64,000 nt of DNA from Peptostreptococcaceae bacterium (GTDB taxonomy: Bacteria; Bacillota; Clostridia; Peptostreptococcales; Peptostreptococcaceae). The position numbers were made by a program, and so were the translations under genes. Location: NCBI GenBank assembly GCA_025210335.1, contig JAOARY010000053.1, positions 45,663 through 109,662 on the forward strand, read 5' to 3'. Below, piece after piece: positions 26,931-35,554 of the stretch (positions within the stretch are counted from its first letter, which is position 1; each line of letters opens with the position of its first letter). The notes under the pieces were generated by a model. The model saw only the letters and a program-made list of their open reading frames with translations. It was not told the DNA's origin and searched no databases.

Positions 26931-28822
26931 AACAAATCATCCCTTAAATATTTTTCTTCTAAAGATCTTAATTTTTCAGGATTCGATTCTATTAAAAGTT
27001 TTTCAGCTTCCAAAACTTTTATATTGACTAAACTTTCTTGATTTCCTGATTTGATATAAAATACACCTTTATTGAAGCTTGTCGTTTTATTTGCTAATTT
27101 ATCATTTATATTCAGTACTTGCTTTAATCCTTCTCTTTCTGATTCATCATGAACTCCTATAAATTTTGTATTTGAATTTACTAAAACAGATTTTGCATCT
27201 TCAAATTCCAAAAAATCATTAATTCTCTGGGTTGCAACAACAGGAGCACAATTTCTCTTTCTAGCTCTTCTATATATTATATTTATATATTCTCTACATT
27301 CCTTATATGGTAGAATTAAATAAAATTCATCAAAAATAATACATATTCTTTTTATGTCTTTTTTGTTTGAATTTTTCTTTATTATATTTTCCCAAAAAAA
27401 ATTTAGAATTATATTCATAGCTAAAGGTTTTTCAAATTTTTCATTTAAATTTGATATATCCATATTATAAATAGGTATGTCATCATTTATTTGCAAATTA
27501 GACTTTCCATCAAAATAAGATATATTTCCATTTTTACTTTTACAAAATTTTCTCATCACTCTATTTAAATAATAATATTCATCCATATAAGGAATTAAAT
27601 CCACTTTTTTATCATCTGATAAAAAAGCTTCTTGCAATTTTTCATACCATAAAGATATTGTAGGCATATTTTTTTTTACTCCATTTTTATATAAAGAATC
27701 TATATCATTATGATATATTTTACATTCATCATAACAATCTTTTGTAATTTCTAATATTATATCTTTAACAACTTGTGATACATTTCCCTTTTGCCCACCA
27801 GCCATCATTGAAATTATATAAGATATATCTGAAATTTTTTGATTTAAATTCAATTGTTTTTTTTCCAAATTATCTTCTATTACAATTTCATTATCTATAT
27901 CAAAAAAATTTATACAATTATTTGATTCATTTTTAAAGCTAATATTTTTTCCTCCCAACTTTCTTGTTATGCAATTATATTCTCCTTCTGCATCTATTAT
28001 CAAAAATTTTATTTCTTCTATATTTTTTAACACAATTTCCTTAATCAAAGTTGATTTTCCTGAACCAGATGAACCTACTATCGAAATTCCAAAATTTTTA
28101 TTTTCTTTATGAAATAAATCAAAATTAAAACTCTCATTTGTAGCTATATTAATTCCAAGAGGCATACCTTTTTCATGGTTTATTGATGTTTTTGTATAAT
28201 GGTAAAAAGAAGCAGATGCTTTTTTGTCCATTATAAATCCATCAAAATAATCTTTATTTCTGTCTATATTCATCGGTAACATAAGTTTAAAAACATCTTC
28301 ATGATTTGCATATGAAGATGTTATTTCAATTCCTCTTTTAGAGCATTCTTTGTAAAATTTATTAAAAATTCGTTCTATATCATCTACATTGTCTGAATAT
28401 ATACATGATATTAAATATACGTTTATTAAATTATTAAACCCCATATCTATTTCATCTCTTAATTTTTGTACTTCTATTTTTTTATTTTCGAGCATTTCAA
28501 TTCTATTTTCATCTTTTGCTAATATTATTTCTGAATTTATATCACTTATATTTTTATTTAATTTCTTAATAGCATCATCATTTTCTATTGGTTTAAAATA
28601 GGTAGATGTTATTATATTTTCATAAGAAAAAAATTTCTCAAAAGTATTTATGAAGTTTGTGAATCTTGGCATATATGATATATATATCATTTTAAAATAT
28701 GTGTTTTCCTTATCTATAGTTTTAAAAAAATCAAACGAACTTGTATCTATATGCTTTGGCATTAATATTTCATCATAATATTCTTTTTTATTTTTCAAAA
28801 TTATAAAATTTTCATTTTTCAT
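26924..28822 (-). CDS. VirB4-like T4SS ATPase
   Basis: A 632-residue ATPase. Walker A 'GSSGSGKST' at residues 250-258 and Walker B 'ICIIFDEFYLIL' with Asp498-Glu499; 'RKRNCAPVVATQRINDFLE' and 'LVNSNTKFIGVHDESE' are typical of VirB4/TrsE/TraE ATPases that energise the channel. The N-terminal quarter is a helical VirB4-N-like region. The start is taken at the second ATG (28822) because GAGG lies six bases before it; the longer ATG at 28834 overlaps that site. The upstream gene appears to encode a further VirB4-N-like piece. Confidence 0.85.
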   Translation of the reverse strand: MKNENFIILKNKKEYYDEILMPKHIDTSSFDFFKTIDKENTYFKMIYISYMPRFTNFINTFEKFFSYENIITSTYFKPIENDDAIKKLNKNISDINSEIILAKDENRIEMLENKKIEVQKLRDEIDMGFNNLINVYLISCIYSDNVDDIERIFNKFYKECSKRGIEITSSYANHEDVFKLMLPMNIDRNKDYFDGFIMDKKASASFYHYTKTSINHEKGMPLGINIATNESFNFDLFHKENKNFGISIVGSSGSGKSTLIKEIVLKNIEEIKFLIIDAEGEYNCITRKLGGKNISFKNESNNCINFFDIDNEIVIEDNLEKKQLNLNQKISDISYIISMMAGGQKGNVSQVVKDIILEITKDCYDECKIYHNDIDSLYKNGVKKNMPTISLWYEKLQEAFLSDDKKVDLIPYMDEYYYLNRVMRKFCKSKNGNISYFDGKSNLQINDDIPIYNMDISNLNEKFEKPLAMNIILNFFWENIIKKNSNKKDIKRICIIFDEFYLILPYKECREYINIIYRRARKRNCAPVVATQRINDFLEFEDAKSVLVNSNTKFIGVHDESEREGLKQVLNINDKLANKTTSFNKGVFYIKSGNQESLVNIKVLEAEKLLIESNPEKLRSLEEKYLRDDLLC

Positions 28823-28830
28823 AAAAGACC

Positions 28831-29643
28831 TCATCTTAATATAATTTTTTTATCTTTTAATTCTTTATGTTTGATATAATTTAAATCTTTCGATTTTATT
28901 GGATTTAATAGTTTAAAATATATTTCTTCTAATTTAATTGTGTTTAAATTTGTAGTGATTAATTTTCTTGAACTAAAAAAATTTTTTATGCTGTTTATCT
29001 CTGCTGTTAATTTTAACTTAGCCTTGTTCAAATAATCATCTTTTTTTAGATTTTCATTTTTTATATCATATTCAACAAATATAAATGATTCATATATTTT
29101 CTTTTTAGAATTTTTAAGTTCATATTTTAATTCTTTTAATATATTTTCAAAAATATATATTTTTCGATTTATTATGCTTATTTTTTCTCTCATTTTCAAA
29201 TCATATGGATCTAATTTTTCCTTTGACTTCTTATTTTTTTTAATATAATTTTCTATTTTAGCAATCTGATAAGCATTTTTATTCTCTATAGGATAATCTA
29301 ACATCATTATATTTGACTCCAATGAACCCATAAACTCTATCATCATTTCCTGATTTAAAAGTATTTCATTTTCAGTCAAAATTTCATTATTTGTTCCCTG
29401 TATTTTCAAACCCATTACAAATTTAGTGTAATCATTTAATATGATCATATCAGAATCTATATCATCTATATTACAAATAAATTCCAAACTATTTTTATAG
29501 TCTATTTTTTTATTCTTTTTTGAACCTAAATACTTCATTATTATTTTATTTTTTTTTAATAAAATGAATATCATTAGTACTATTAAAGAAATAACTATTA
29601 TAATATTTAAAAAATCTGATAATAATTTTATATAGTAATTTAT
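28831..29643 (-). CDS. VirB4 N-terminal-like membrane-anchored protein, probable AUA start
   Basis: Residues after the anchor ('DSDMIILNDYTKFVMGLKIQ', 'LLNQEMMIEFMGSLES') resemble the N-terminal segment of Gram-positive VirB4/TrsE proteins, here as a separate gene before the VirB4 ATPase. The first ATG (29574) lies inside a hydrophobic helix. The frame is open upstream to 29643, where an AUA codon sits seven bases after a perfect GGAGG (29651-29655); starting there gives a complete membrane helix ('LLSDFLNIIIVISLIVLMIF'). So initiation at AUA is the best reading. About 270 residues. Function inferred. Confidence 0.6.
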   Translation of the reverse strand: MNYYIKLLSDFLNIIIVISLIVLMIFILLKKNKIIMKYLGSKKNKKIDYKNSLEFICNIDDIDSDMIILNDYTKFVMGLKIQGTNNEILTENEILLNQEMMIEFMGSLESNIMMLDYPIENKNAYQIAKIENYIKKNKKSKEKLDPYDLKMREKISIINRKIYIFENILKELKYELKNSKKKIYESFIFVEYDIKNENLKKDDYLNKAKLKLTAEINSIKNFFSSRKLITTNLNTIKLEEIYFKLLNPIKSKDLNYIKHKELKDKKIILR

Positions 29644-29644
29644 T

Positions 29645-29962
29645 TTAATACCTCCTTATATATATACGTTTTTCTTTTAACTTCTTTGTTATAATTCTTT
29701 TTATAAAAATTCCTATATTCATCCTTGAACAATTTGACGATTTCTTTGGTATATTTAATTCTCCAAAAATATAAATAATAATGTAAATAAAAATAAAATT
29801 TATCGTTATCAATAATTTTATTAATTTTATTTTTATAAATGGAAAAAATATATTAAATACAGTTAACATAATCATCAAATTTAAAAATATACAAAATACA
29901 GTCTTTAATGATTTAAATATAAAAAAATATCTATTTTGATCTACATAAATCCTATAAATCAT
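29645..29962 (-). CDS. PrgI/VirB3-like small membrane protein of the T4SS
   Basis: A 105-residue basic protein with two hydrophobic segments near the middle ('FLNLMIMLTVFNIFF' and 'LLITINFIFIYIIIYIF') and a basic tail, the size and topology of PrgI/VirB3 proteins that precede VirB4 genes. First gene of the channel operon. The ATG at 29962 is about 20 bases from the ribosome site AAAGGTGG; an in-frame AUU at 29974 is seven bases from it and may be the real start. Its stop overlaps the GGAGG that serves the next gene. Confidence 0.55.
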   Translation of the reverse strand: MIYRIYVDQNRYFFIFKSLKTVFCIFLNLMIMLTVFNIFFPFIKIKLIKLLITINFIFIYIIIYIFGELNIPKKSSNCSRMNIGIFIKRIITKKLKEKRIYIRRY

Positions 29963-29997
29963 ATGTCTAAAAATAAGCTCACCACCTTTCTTCTAAA

Positions 29998-30027
29998 ATA
30001 ATATATACTTAAGCATTTTTTTGTAAA
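29998..30027 (-). promoter_or_regulatory. Promoter of the T4SS channel operon
   Basis: Read leftward: TTTACA (30022-30027), 18 bases, TATTAT (29998-30003), with an alternative TATATT at 16 bases. The predicted start is only a few bases before the AAAGGTGG ribosome site of the first gene. Confidence 0.6.
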
Positions 30028-30048
30028 TAATGATTAAATCTTTTCAAT

Positions 30049-30086
30049 AAAAAAAACAATCTCAAAACATAAATGTTTTGAGATTG
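30049..30086 (-). terminator. Terminator of the transglutaminase-like gene
   Basis: CAATCTCAAAACAT and ATGTTTTGAGATTG form a perfect 14-bp stem with a two-base loop, followed leftward by eight U's. It lies ten bases after the stop and insulates the T4SS operon promoter. Confidence 0.9.
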
Positions 30087-30095
30087 CTTTTTATT

Positions 30096-31898
30096 TTAGT
30101 TTTTATAATATTCAAATGGCATTTTTATAGCATTTTTTAATTTCATGCCATTTTTAGATTCTATATTATTAAGTATATGCAAATAATATCTTTTTCCATT
30201 TTCATATGGTCTTGTAGCTTCTATTATAAGTGTTTTTTTATCTTCACTTAATCTTGGTCTTTGAATTTGTATGTGTTTACCTTCGTCGTCCAATAAATAA
30301 ACACAATCCATAGTTACTGATGTTTCATCTATTTCTTCACTAAAATTAACATTCCAAATTTTATTTTGATCATTTGTTATCTTTAAATCAATATAAGTTC
30401 CAACAAATTCATATACAAAGGTATGTTTGAAATATCTATTATAATTAGTTATATCAAAAGTCACTGTATCATCTAAATACTCTACTAGTTTATATCCTTC
30501 AATATATTTTGCATTGTACTTTACACGACCAGTTCTATCTCTGTATAAATCCTTCGTACATATTTCATTTCCCTCAGTATCTATGTATCTAATAAGAATA
30601 TTTCCTCTTATAACTGGTTTTTCAGGTTTTACTATTATTTTATCATCGTCCTTATCGTCATCTCCAGCTCCTTGGTCATCTCCAGCTCCCTGGTCATCTC
30701 CAGCTCCTTGGTCATCTCCAGCTCCTTGGTCATCTCCAGCTCCTTGGTCGTCTCCAGCTCCTTGGTCGTCTCCAGCTCCTTGGTCGTCAACATTTACTTC
30801 TATATATTCTTTACTTCCAGTATCATCATTTGTATAGTATAGTCTATTATCTTCTAAATATAAATCTTTTGAATGATTATCATTTAATTTAGTCATATTA
30901 AGACCACCTAAATCTGCCTTGTATAGATAACCTCCATTTGAATAATTACTAAAATAAATTGAATCAGAAGTTATAACAAATGATTGAATATTAACATCCA
31001 TAACTTTTGATTTATCTAATGTATTTTTGTCTAATTTGTATAATTTAAAATCGCTACCTTTATAATATATATTATCACCTTTTTTGATAGGTGAATCTAT
31101 ATCCCAAAATGGTTTGTAAAATTGATTATTACAAGCAGGATATCTTTCTGGTTTTTCCCAATTGTGATCTTTTTTTATTTGTGCATCACTTAAATTCAAA
31201 TAATTATATCTTGTTTTTAATTTTCTATCAGGTGTCGGATCATCCCATGTAACATCTACATGATAATATTCTCCATCAATATTTACAATACTCCATGCAT
31301 GATGCATATCATTTGATCTTACAACCATTGCTTCTATTCCAACTTCACTTAATAATAATTGAAAAGCTTCTGCATAACCTTCACACACACATATTCTATT
31401 TATTAAAGCTCCATATAGATTGTATGAATCTGCTGGTATTGTTCCTTTTTCAAGATTTTCTTGGTCATATTCTATATTTAATACCAAGTAATCATGTATT
31501 GCTAATTCCTTTTCAAATTCACTCATATCAGGGCTTATATGTTCTGTTATTATTTCATTAACTTTTTGATCGACTTCATCAATCATAGTTCTTATCTCAT
31601 CTTTAGTATTAGTATATCCTAAATTTAATATACCATTTGAATAAGCCAAAGTATCAGGGAAACTTAAGTAAAATATTTTTGGATTATCCTCAATTACCTT
31701 TTTCATCAAATCAAACATATCATCTGTATTTTTTGTATATGCTGATAAATCAACAGAATCTTCTAGATTAACTAATGCTTCATGCATTAAATCATAAGCT
31801 TCTTGATTATCAGCTAGATTGCCTGCTGCATATGTACTAAAAAAACTTAATAGTACAAAAAGCATTGACAATAATATAAAACCTTTAATTTTTTTCAT
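30096..31898 (-). CDS. Secreted transglutaminase-like protein with DDQGAG repeats
   Basis: A 600-residue exported protein. Signal peptide at residues 1-25 ('FILLSMLFVLLSFFSTYAAG'). Transglutaminase-like cysteine protease domain at about 110-225 with the triad Cys172 ('VCEGYAEAF'), His200 ('DMHHAWSIV') and Asp215 ('HVDVTWDD'). A beta-rich region follows, then seven tandem DDQGAG units (about 372-413), an acidic spacer, a MucBP-like beta domain ('RYIDTEGNEICTKDLY') and a C-terminal Ig-like domain. No LPxTG motif, so it is probably secreted or held by other means. Function on the cell surface or host proteins is inferred. Confidence 0.8.
   Translation of the reverse strand: MKKIKGFILLSMLFVLLSFFSTYAAGNLADNQEAYDLMHEALVNLEDSVDLSAYTKNTDDMFDLMKKVIEDNPKIFYLSFPDTLAYSNGILNLGYTNTKDEIRTMIDEVDQKVNEIITEHISPDMSEFEKELAIHDYLVLNIEYDQENLEKGTIPADSYNLYGALINRICVCEGYAEAFQLLLSEVGIEAMVVRSNDMHHAWSIVNIDGEYYHVDVTWDDPTPDRKLKTRYNYLNLSDAQIKKDHNWEKPERYPACNNQFYKPFWDIDSPIKKGDNIYYKGSDFKLYKLDKNTLDKSKVMDVNIQSFVITSDSIYFSNYSNGGYLYKADLGGLNMTKLNDNHSKDLYLEDNRLYYTNDDTGSKEYIEVNVDDQGAGDDQGAGDDQGAGDDQGAGDDQGAGDDQGAGDDQGAGDDDKDDDKIIVKPEKPVIRGNILIRYIDTEGNEICTKDLYRDRTGRVKYNAKYIEGYKLVEYLDDTVTFDITNYNRYFKHTFVYEFVGTYIDLKITNDQNKIWNVNFSEEIDETSVTMDCVYLLDDEGKHIQIQRPRLSEDKKTLIIEATRPYENGKRYYLHILNNIESKNGMKLKNAIKMPFEYYKN
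30660..30787 (-). repeat. 18-bp tandem repeat encoding DDQGAG, seven copies
   Basis: Seven in-frame 18-bp units with almost identical third positions (one CCC for CCT change and an A/G change splitting left and right halves). Near-identity at synonymous sites points to recent expansion or ongoing slippage. Confidence 0.95.
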
Positions 31899-32040
31899 TT
31901 CATCCTCTCCTCTTTGTTATGTCTTTCCTAAAAGCCCTTAATAAGGAAATGAATATATCCTCGTACTTCTATTAATCGGATACTAAGTTTAATTTTTTTA
32001 ATATTTTTAAAGCAAAAATTAAATTTAGTTATAAAGTCAT

Positions 32041-32085
32041 AAAAAAAACTATATCAAAATGATTATAAAATCATATTGATATAGT
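32041..32085 (-). terminator. Terminator of asnS
   Basis: ACTATATCAAAATGAT (32048-32063) pairs with ATCATATTGATATAGT (32070-32085), one mismatch; leftward U-run of eight. The region 31899-32040 upstream of the transglutaminase-like gene shows only its ribosome site and small palindromes. Confidence 0.85.
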
Positions 32086-32131
32086 TCTTATTTATTAGTA
32101 TTTTATTTTATAATATATCTATATACTTATC

Positions 32132-33526
32132 TTAGAAATCTGCACTACCAACAGTTCTTGGGAATGGTATAACATCTCTTATGTTTTTCATTCCTGTTAA
32201 ATACATAATTAGTCTTTCAAAACCAAGACCATATCCTGAATGTATAGTTTCTCCATATTTTCTAAGCTCTAAATACCACCAGTAATCTTCTTCTTCCATA
32301 CCATTTTCTTTAATTTTAGATTTTAATACTTCATATCTCTCTTCTCTTTGAGATCCACCAATAATTTCTCCTATACCAGGAACTAATAAATCCATAGCAG
32401 CAACTGTTTTTTGGTCTTCATTTAATCTCATATAGAATGCTTTTATTTCTTTTGGATAATCTGTAACAAATACAGGCTTATTAAATACTTCCTCTGTTAT
32501 ATATCTTTCATGTTCAGTTTGTAAATCAATTCCCCACTCAACATCATATTCAAAATCAACTTTTGCTTCTTTTAATATTTCTATTGCTTTTGTATATGTT
32601 ATTCTTTCAAAATCAGAATTCACAATGTTTAAAAGTCTATCTTTAAGACCCTTATCTATAAAACTATTGAAGAAATCAATCTCTTCTGGTGCTTTTTCTA
32701 ATACATAATTAATTACATATTTAATCATCTCTTCAGCAATATCCATATTATCTTTTAAATTTGCAAACGCCATCTCTGGTTCTATCATCCAAAACTCAGC
32801 AGCATGTCTTGCTGTATTTGAATTTTCAGATCTAAATGTAGGTCCAAAAGTATATACATTTCTAAATGAAAGTGCCATTATCTCTGCATTTAATTGTCCA
32901 CTAACTGTTAAAAATGAATCTTTCCCAAAGAAATCTTTTGAAGAATCAATTTTTCCTTCATCATTTCTAGATGGATTTTCTAAATCCATAGTTGTAACTC
33001 TAAACATTTCTCCTGCACCTTCGCAATCTGAAGCTGTTATTATTGGAGTATGTGAATATACAAAGTTTTTATTTTGGAAAAACTCATGTATAGCATGTGC
33101 TGCTATAGATCTTACTCTAAATACAGCTGAAAAAGTATTACTTCTAGGTCTTAAATGTGCTATTGTTCTTAAATATTCTAATGTATGTCTTTTCTTTTGT
33201 AATGGATAATCTGAGTTTGAACTACCAACAATTTTTATTTCTTTTGCTTTTATTTCAAATGGTTGCTTTGAATCTGGTGTAATTTCTAATACTCCAACAA
33301 TCTCTAATGATGTTGATATTGGAAGCTTTTTAATATCATCATAATTTGATAATGTTTCTGTTTCAAAAACTACTTGAATATTTTTGAAAAATGATCCATC
33401 GTTTAACTCTATAAATCCAAATTTGTTAGATGCTCTTAATGTTCTAACCCAACCTTCTAATTTAACTTCTTTGCCTGCAAATTGTTCTTTATCTCTGTAA
33501 ATTTCTTTAATTAAAACCGTCTGCAT
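32132..33526 (-). CDS. asnS: Asparaginyl-tRNA synthetase
   Basis: A 464-residue class IIb synthetase: N-terminal OB-fold anticodon-binding domain ('[19 protein letters not shown]'), then the catalytic core with motif 2 around '[19 protein letters not shown]' and motif 3 '[15 protein letters not shown]'. It charges tRNA-Asn. The start is MQTVLIKE at 33526, seven bases after GGTG; an upstream ATG would add 15 residues lying in the leader. It stands alone between a T-box leader and its own terminator, so expression follows asparagine tRNA charging. Confidence 0.95.
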   Translation of the reverse strand: MQTVLIKEIYRDKEQFAGKEVKLEGWVRTLRASNKFGFIELNDGSFFKNIQVVFETETLSNYDDIKKLPISTSLEIVGVLEITPDSKQPFEIKAKEIKIVGSSNSDYPLQKKRHTLEYLRTIAHLRPRSNTFSAVFRVRSIAAHAIHEFFQNKNFVYSHTPIITASDCEGAGEMFRVTTMDLENPSRNDEGKIDSSKDFFGKDSFLTVSGQLNAEIMALSFRNVYTFGPTFRSENSNTARHAAEFWMIEPEMAFANLKDNMDIAEEMIKYVINYVLEKAPEEIDFFNSFIDKGLKDRLLNIVNSDFERITYTKAIEILKEAKVDFEYDVEWGIDLQTEHERYITEEVFNKPVFVTDYPKEIKAFYMRLNEDQKTVAAMDLLVPGIGEIIGGSQREERYEVLKSKIKENGMEEEDYWWYLELRKYGETIHSGYGLGFERLIMYLTGMKNIRDVIPFPRTVGSADF

Positions 33527-33599
33527 ACTTTTCACCTTCCTATAATTTTTATTTTTAATAAAATATATCAATTAAATAATTTCATATAAATTTACTTTT

Positions 33600-33893
33600 T
33601 AATAATTTTTTGCAATAAAAAAATTCCTAATCCAAAGAAATTACTAAAAAGTATTTTCTAGGGACGGAATTAAACCGCGGTGCCACCCTAATTCTATATA
33701 GAACCTATATAACACTCAGTCAATTAACGCTTGACACGTTCTTCCTAATAAGTTCTTAGACTTTTCAGAAGAAAGCTCAAAGATGTTCTTCAATAAAGGT
33801 TTATCTTGGTCTTTCACCATCACCAAGTCGCTTGTATAAATTATCTTTATCTACTCTTCTTATCATAGCCACTAAATATTAAGATTTGGAACT
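33600..33893 (-). promoter_or_regulatory. T-box riboswitch (Asn) upstream of asnS
   Basis: Contains the T-box sequence AGGGTGGCACCGCGG (leftward, about 33673-33688) and a following terminator-like stem ending in a T-run at about 33613-33620. Stem I is long and carries a probable AAC specifier in 'GAAGAACATC' (codon complement at 33785-33787), matching Asn. Uncharged tRNA-Asn would stabilise the antiterminator and allow asnS transcription. Confidence 0.93.
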
Positions 33894-33894
33894 A

Positions 33895-33923
33895 ATTATA
33901 ATATTATTTTTTTCAAAAGTCAA
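33895..33923 (-). promoter_or_regulatory. Promoter of the asnS T-box transcript
   Basis: Read leftward: TTGACT (33918-33923), 17 bases, TATAAT (33895-33900). Near-consensus; start about 33888. Confidence 0.8.
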
Positions 33924-34121
33924 TATAAATTATAAAATTTATTTATATTCTAAAATAATTTATTTAATATTACTTTCTAATAATTGCATAAAATTTATGT
34001 ATAATTTATAATTTTATTATAATGACTTAAAAGTTGTTAATATTTTGTTAAAATTATTTGATATATAACAAAATGTATTATTATCAACTATTTAAGCTTA
34101 ATTATACTAGGAGGTTTTAAA

Positions 34122-34754
34122 ATGAAATTAGATTTTATATACAACAGACACAGTGTTAGAAAATTTAAGGATCAAGAAATACCAAAAGAAGATATTAAAG
34201 AAATTTTAAAAGCAGCAACATATGCTCCATCAGGAAAGAATATTCAAAATTGGCATTTTGTTGTCATTCAAAGCAAAGAAAAAATAAATGAGATTGTAAA
34301 AATTATAGAAAATAAACATGACTATTTAATAAATAATTGTGATGATGAAGAATTAAATGCAAATTTTTCAAAATTCCTTAGATATTTTACTTTATTTAAA
34401 AACGCACCTGTTTTAGTAATGGTATTTGCAGGGCCTTATGGTGCTTCTGGTTTAGAAGTTTTACAAAAAGCCAATATATCTGACCAAGAAATAAATTCTA
34501 TATTAAATAAAGCTCCTGGAATTCAAAACATTGGTGCTGCTGTTCAAAATATTCAACTAGCTGCCACTGCTATGGGTTATGGTGCTTGTTGGATGACAGG
34601 TCCTAATTTTGCTGCAAAAGAAATTGAGGATTATATCAATATAGATAAAAACGATTATACACTTGCTTGTTTAGTTCCTATTGGTGTTCCACAAGGAGAT
34701 TTAAAAAGTCCAAAAAGAAAACCACTAAATGAAGTTGTTACTTTTATAGATTAA
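34122..34754 (+). CDS. Nitroreductase family protein
   Basis: A 210-residue FMN-dependent oxidoreductase. Family hallmarks: N-terminal 'RHSVRKFKDQEIPKEDI' (flavin-phosphate contact), 'ATYAPSGKNIQNWHFVVI', and 'NIGAAVQNIQLAATAMGYGA' followed by 'CWMTGPNF'. It reduces nitro- or quinone-like compounds with NAD(P)H; the true substrate cannot be read. AGGAGG precedes the ATG. Monocistronic. Confidence 0.88.
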   Translation: MKLDFIYNRHSVRKFKDQEIPKEDIKEILKAATYAPSGKNIQNWHFVVIQSKEKINEIVKIIENKHDYLINNCDDEELNANFSKFLRYFTLFKNAPVLVMVFAGPYGASGLEVLQKANISDQEINSILNKAPGIQNIGAAVQNIQLAATAMGYGACWMTGPNFAAKEIEDYINIDKNDYTLACLVPIGVPQGDLKSPKRKPLNEVVTFID

Positions 34755-34776
34755 TTTGCATCATTATAATCATAGG

Positions 34777-34859
34777 AGCTATTATATTAAAAAATTTACT
34801 TAAGATAGTATGTTTTAAAATAATTTAGATATACTACAAATTTTCTTAATATAATAGCT
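34777..34859 (+). repeat. Long inverted repeat after the nitroreductase gene
   Basis: AGCTATTATATTAA (34777-34790) and TTAATATAATAGCT (34846-34859), 14 perfect pairs, with a smaller inner repeat (AGTAT/ATACT). T-rich sequence follows, so it can act as terminator; its layout resembles the 36774-36872 element. Confidence 0.6.
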
Positions 34860-34962
34860 TTATATTATTTTTTGTTATTTTTTTATTAAAAAATTGTTAT
34901 CATTTAAGTTAATATCATTTATAATATAGATATAGATTAAAAATTTCAAAGGATGTGATTGT

Positions 34963-35349
34963 ATGCCAAAAGAAAGAAATCACTTTGCACTGCCAAGAAA
35001 TGCTTTTAATATGAAAAAATTATATACATTATATATATTAAAAGAATTATCTATGGGAAAGAAAATTTATGGAAAAATGATTTATGATAATGTAAAAGAA
35101 TTTTTTAGAGGTTATCCTGTGTCTATATCATATAGTACAATATATAATACACTTCACAAGATGGAAGAAGAAAATTTTGTTATAAGTCATTGGGATGAAG
35201 GTGCTTCAAGCACCAAAAATCGTTCAACTAGGTATTATCGAATCACAGATGATGGTCTTAATTATTATAAGACTATAGAAAAAGATACAATTGATTCTCT
35301 TTTAAAAACTAAAGAAATCGTATCTAAATTCATAGAATTTTTAGATTAA
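34963..35349 (+). CDS. PadR family transcriptional regulator
   Basis: A 128-residue winged-helix protein. 'LYILKELSMGKKIYGKMI' and 'SYSTIYNTLHKMEEENFV' are the PadR recognition region; 'TRYYRITDDGLNYY' is the wing and following strand; a C-terminal helix should dimerise. PadR proteins repress genes for stress or efflux functions. The flanking nitroreductase and aminotransferase are possible targets but nothing proves it. Confidence 0.85.
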   Translation: MPKERNHFALPRNAFNMKKLYTLYILKELSMGKKIYGKMIYDNVKEFFRGYPVSISYSTIYNTLHKMEEENFVISHWDEGASSTKNRSTRYYRITDDGLNYYKTIEKDTIDSLLKTKEIVSKFIEFLD

Positions 35350-35554
35350 CTTTATCTAAATTTTATGTATTTTCTAAATTTTTTTATTAAAAATAAGAAA
35401 ATGTTTTTTTCACCGCATTAAAGTTCTAAATCCGACTTTTTTACTGGGATTAATAGTATTTTTTGTATATAAAAAATATTTTTTTGATGATTTTTAAGCC
35501 ACAGTATGTTATCATAATACTAAATTTAAGTTAATAATTTTAGGAGGCGTTTAA

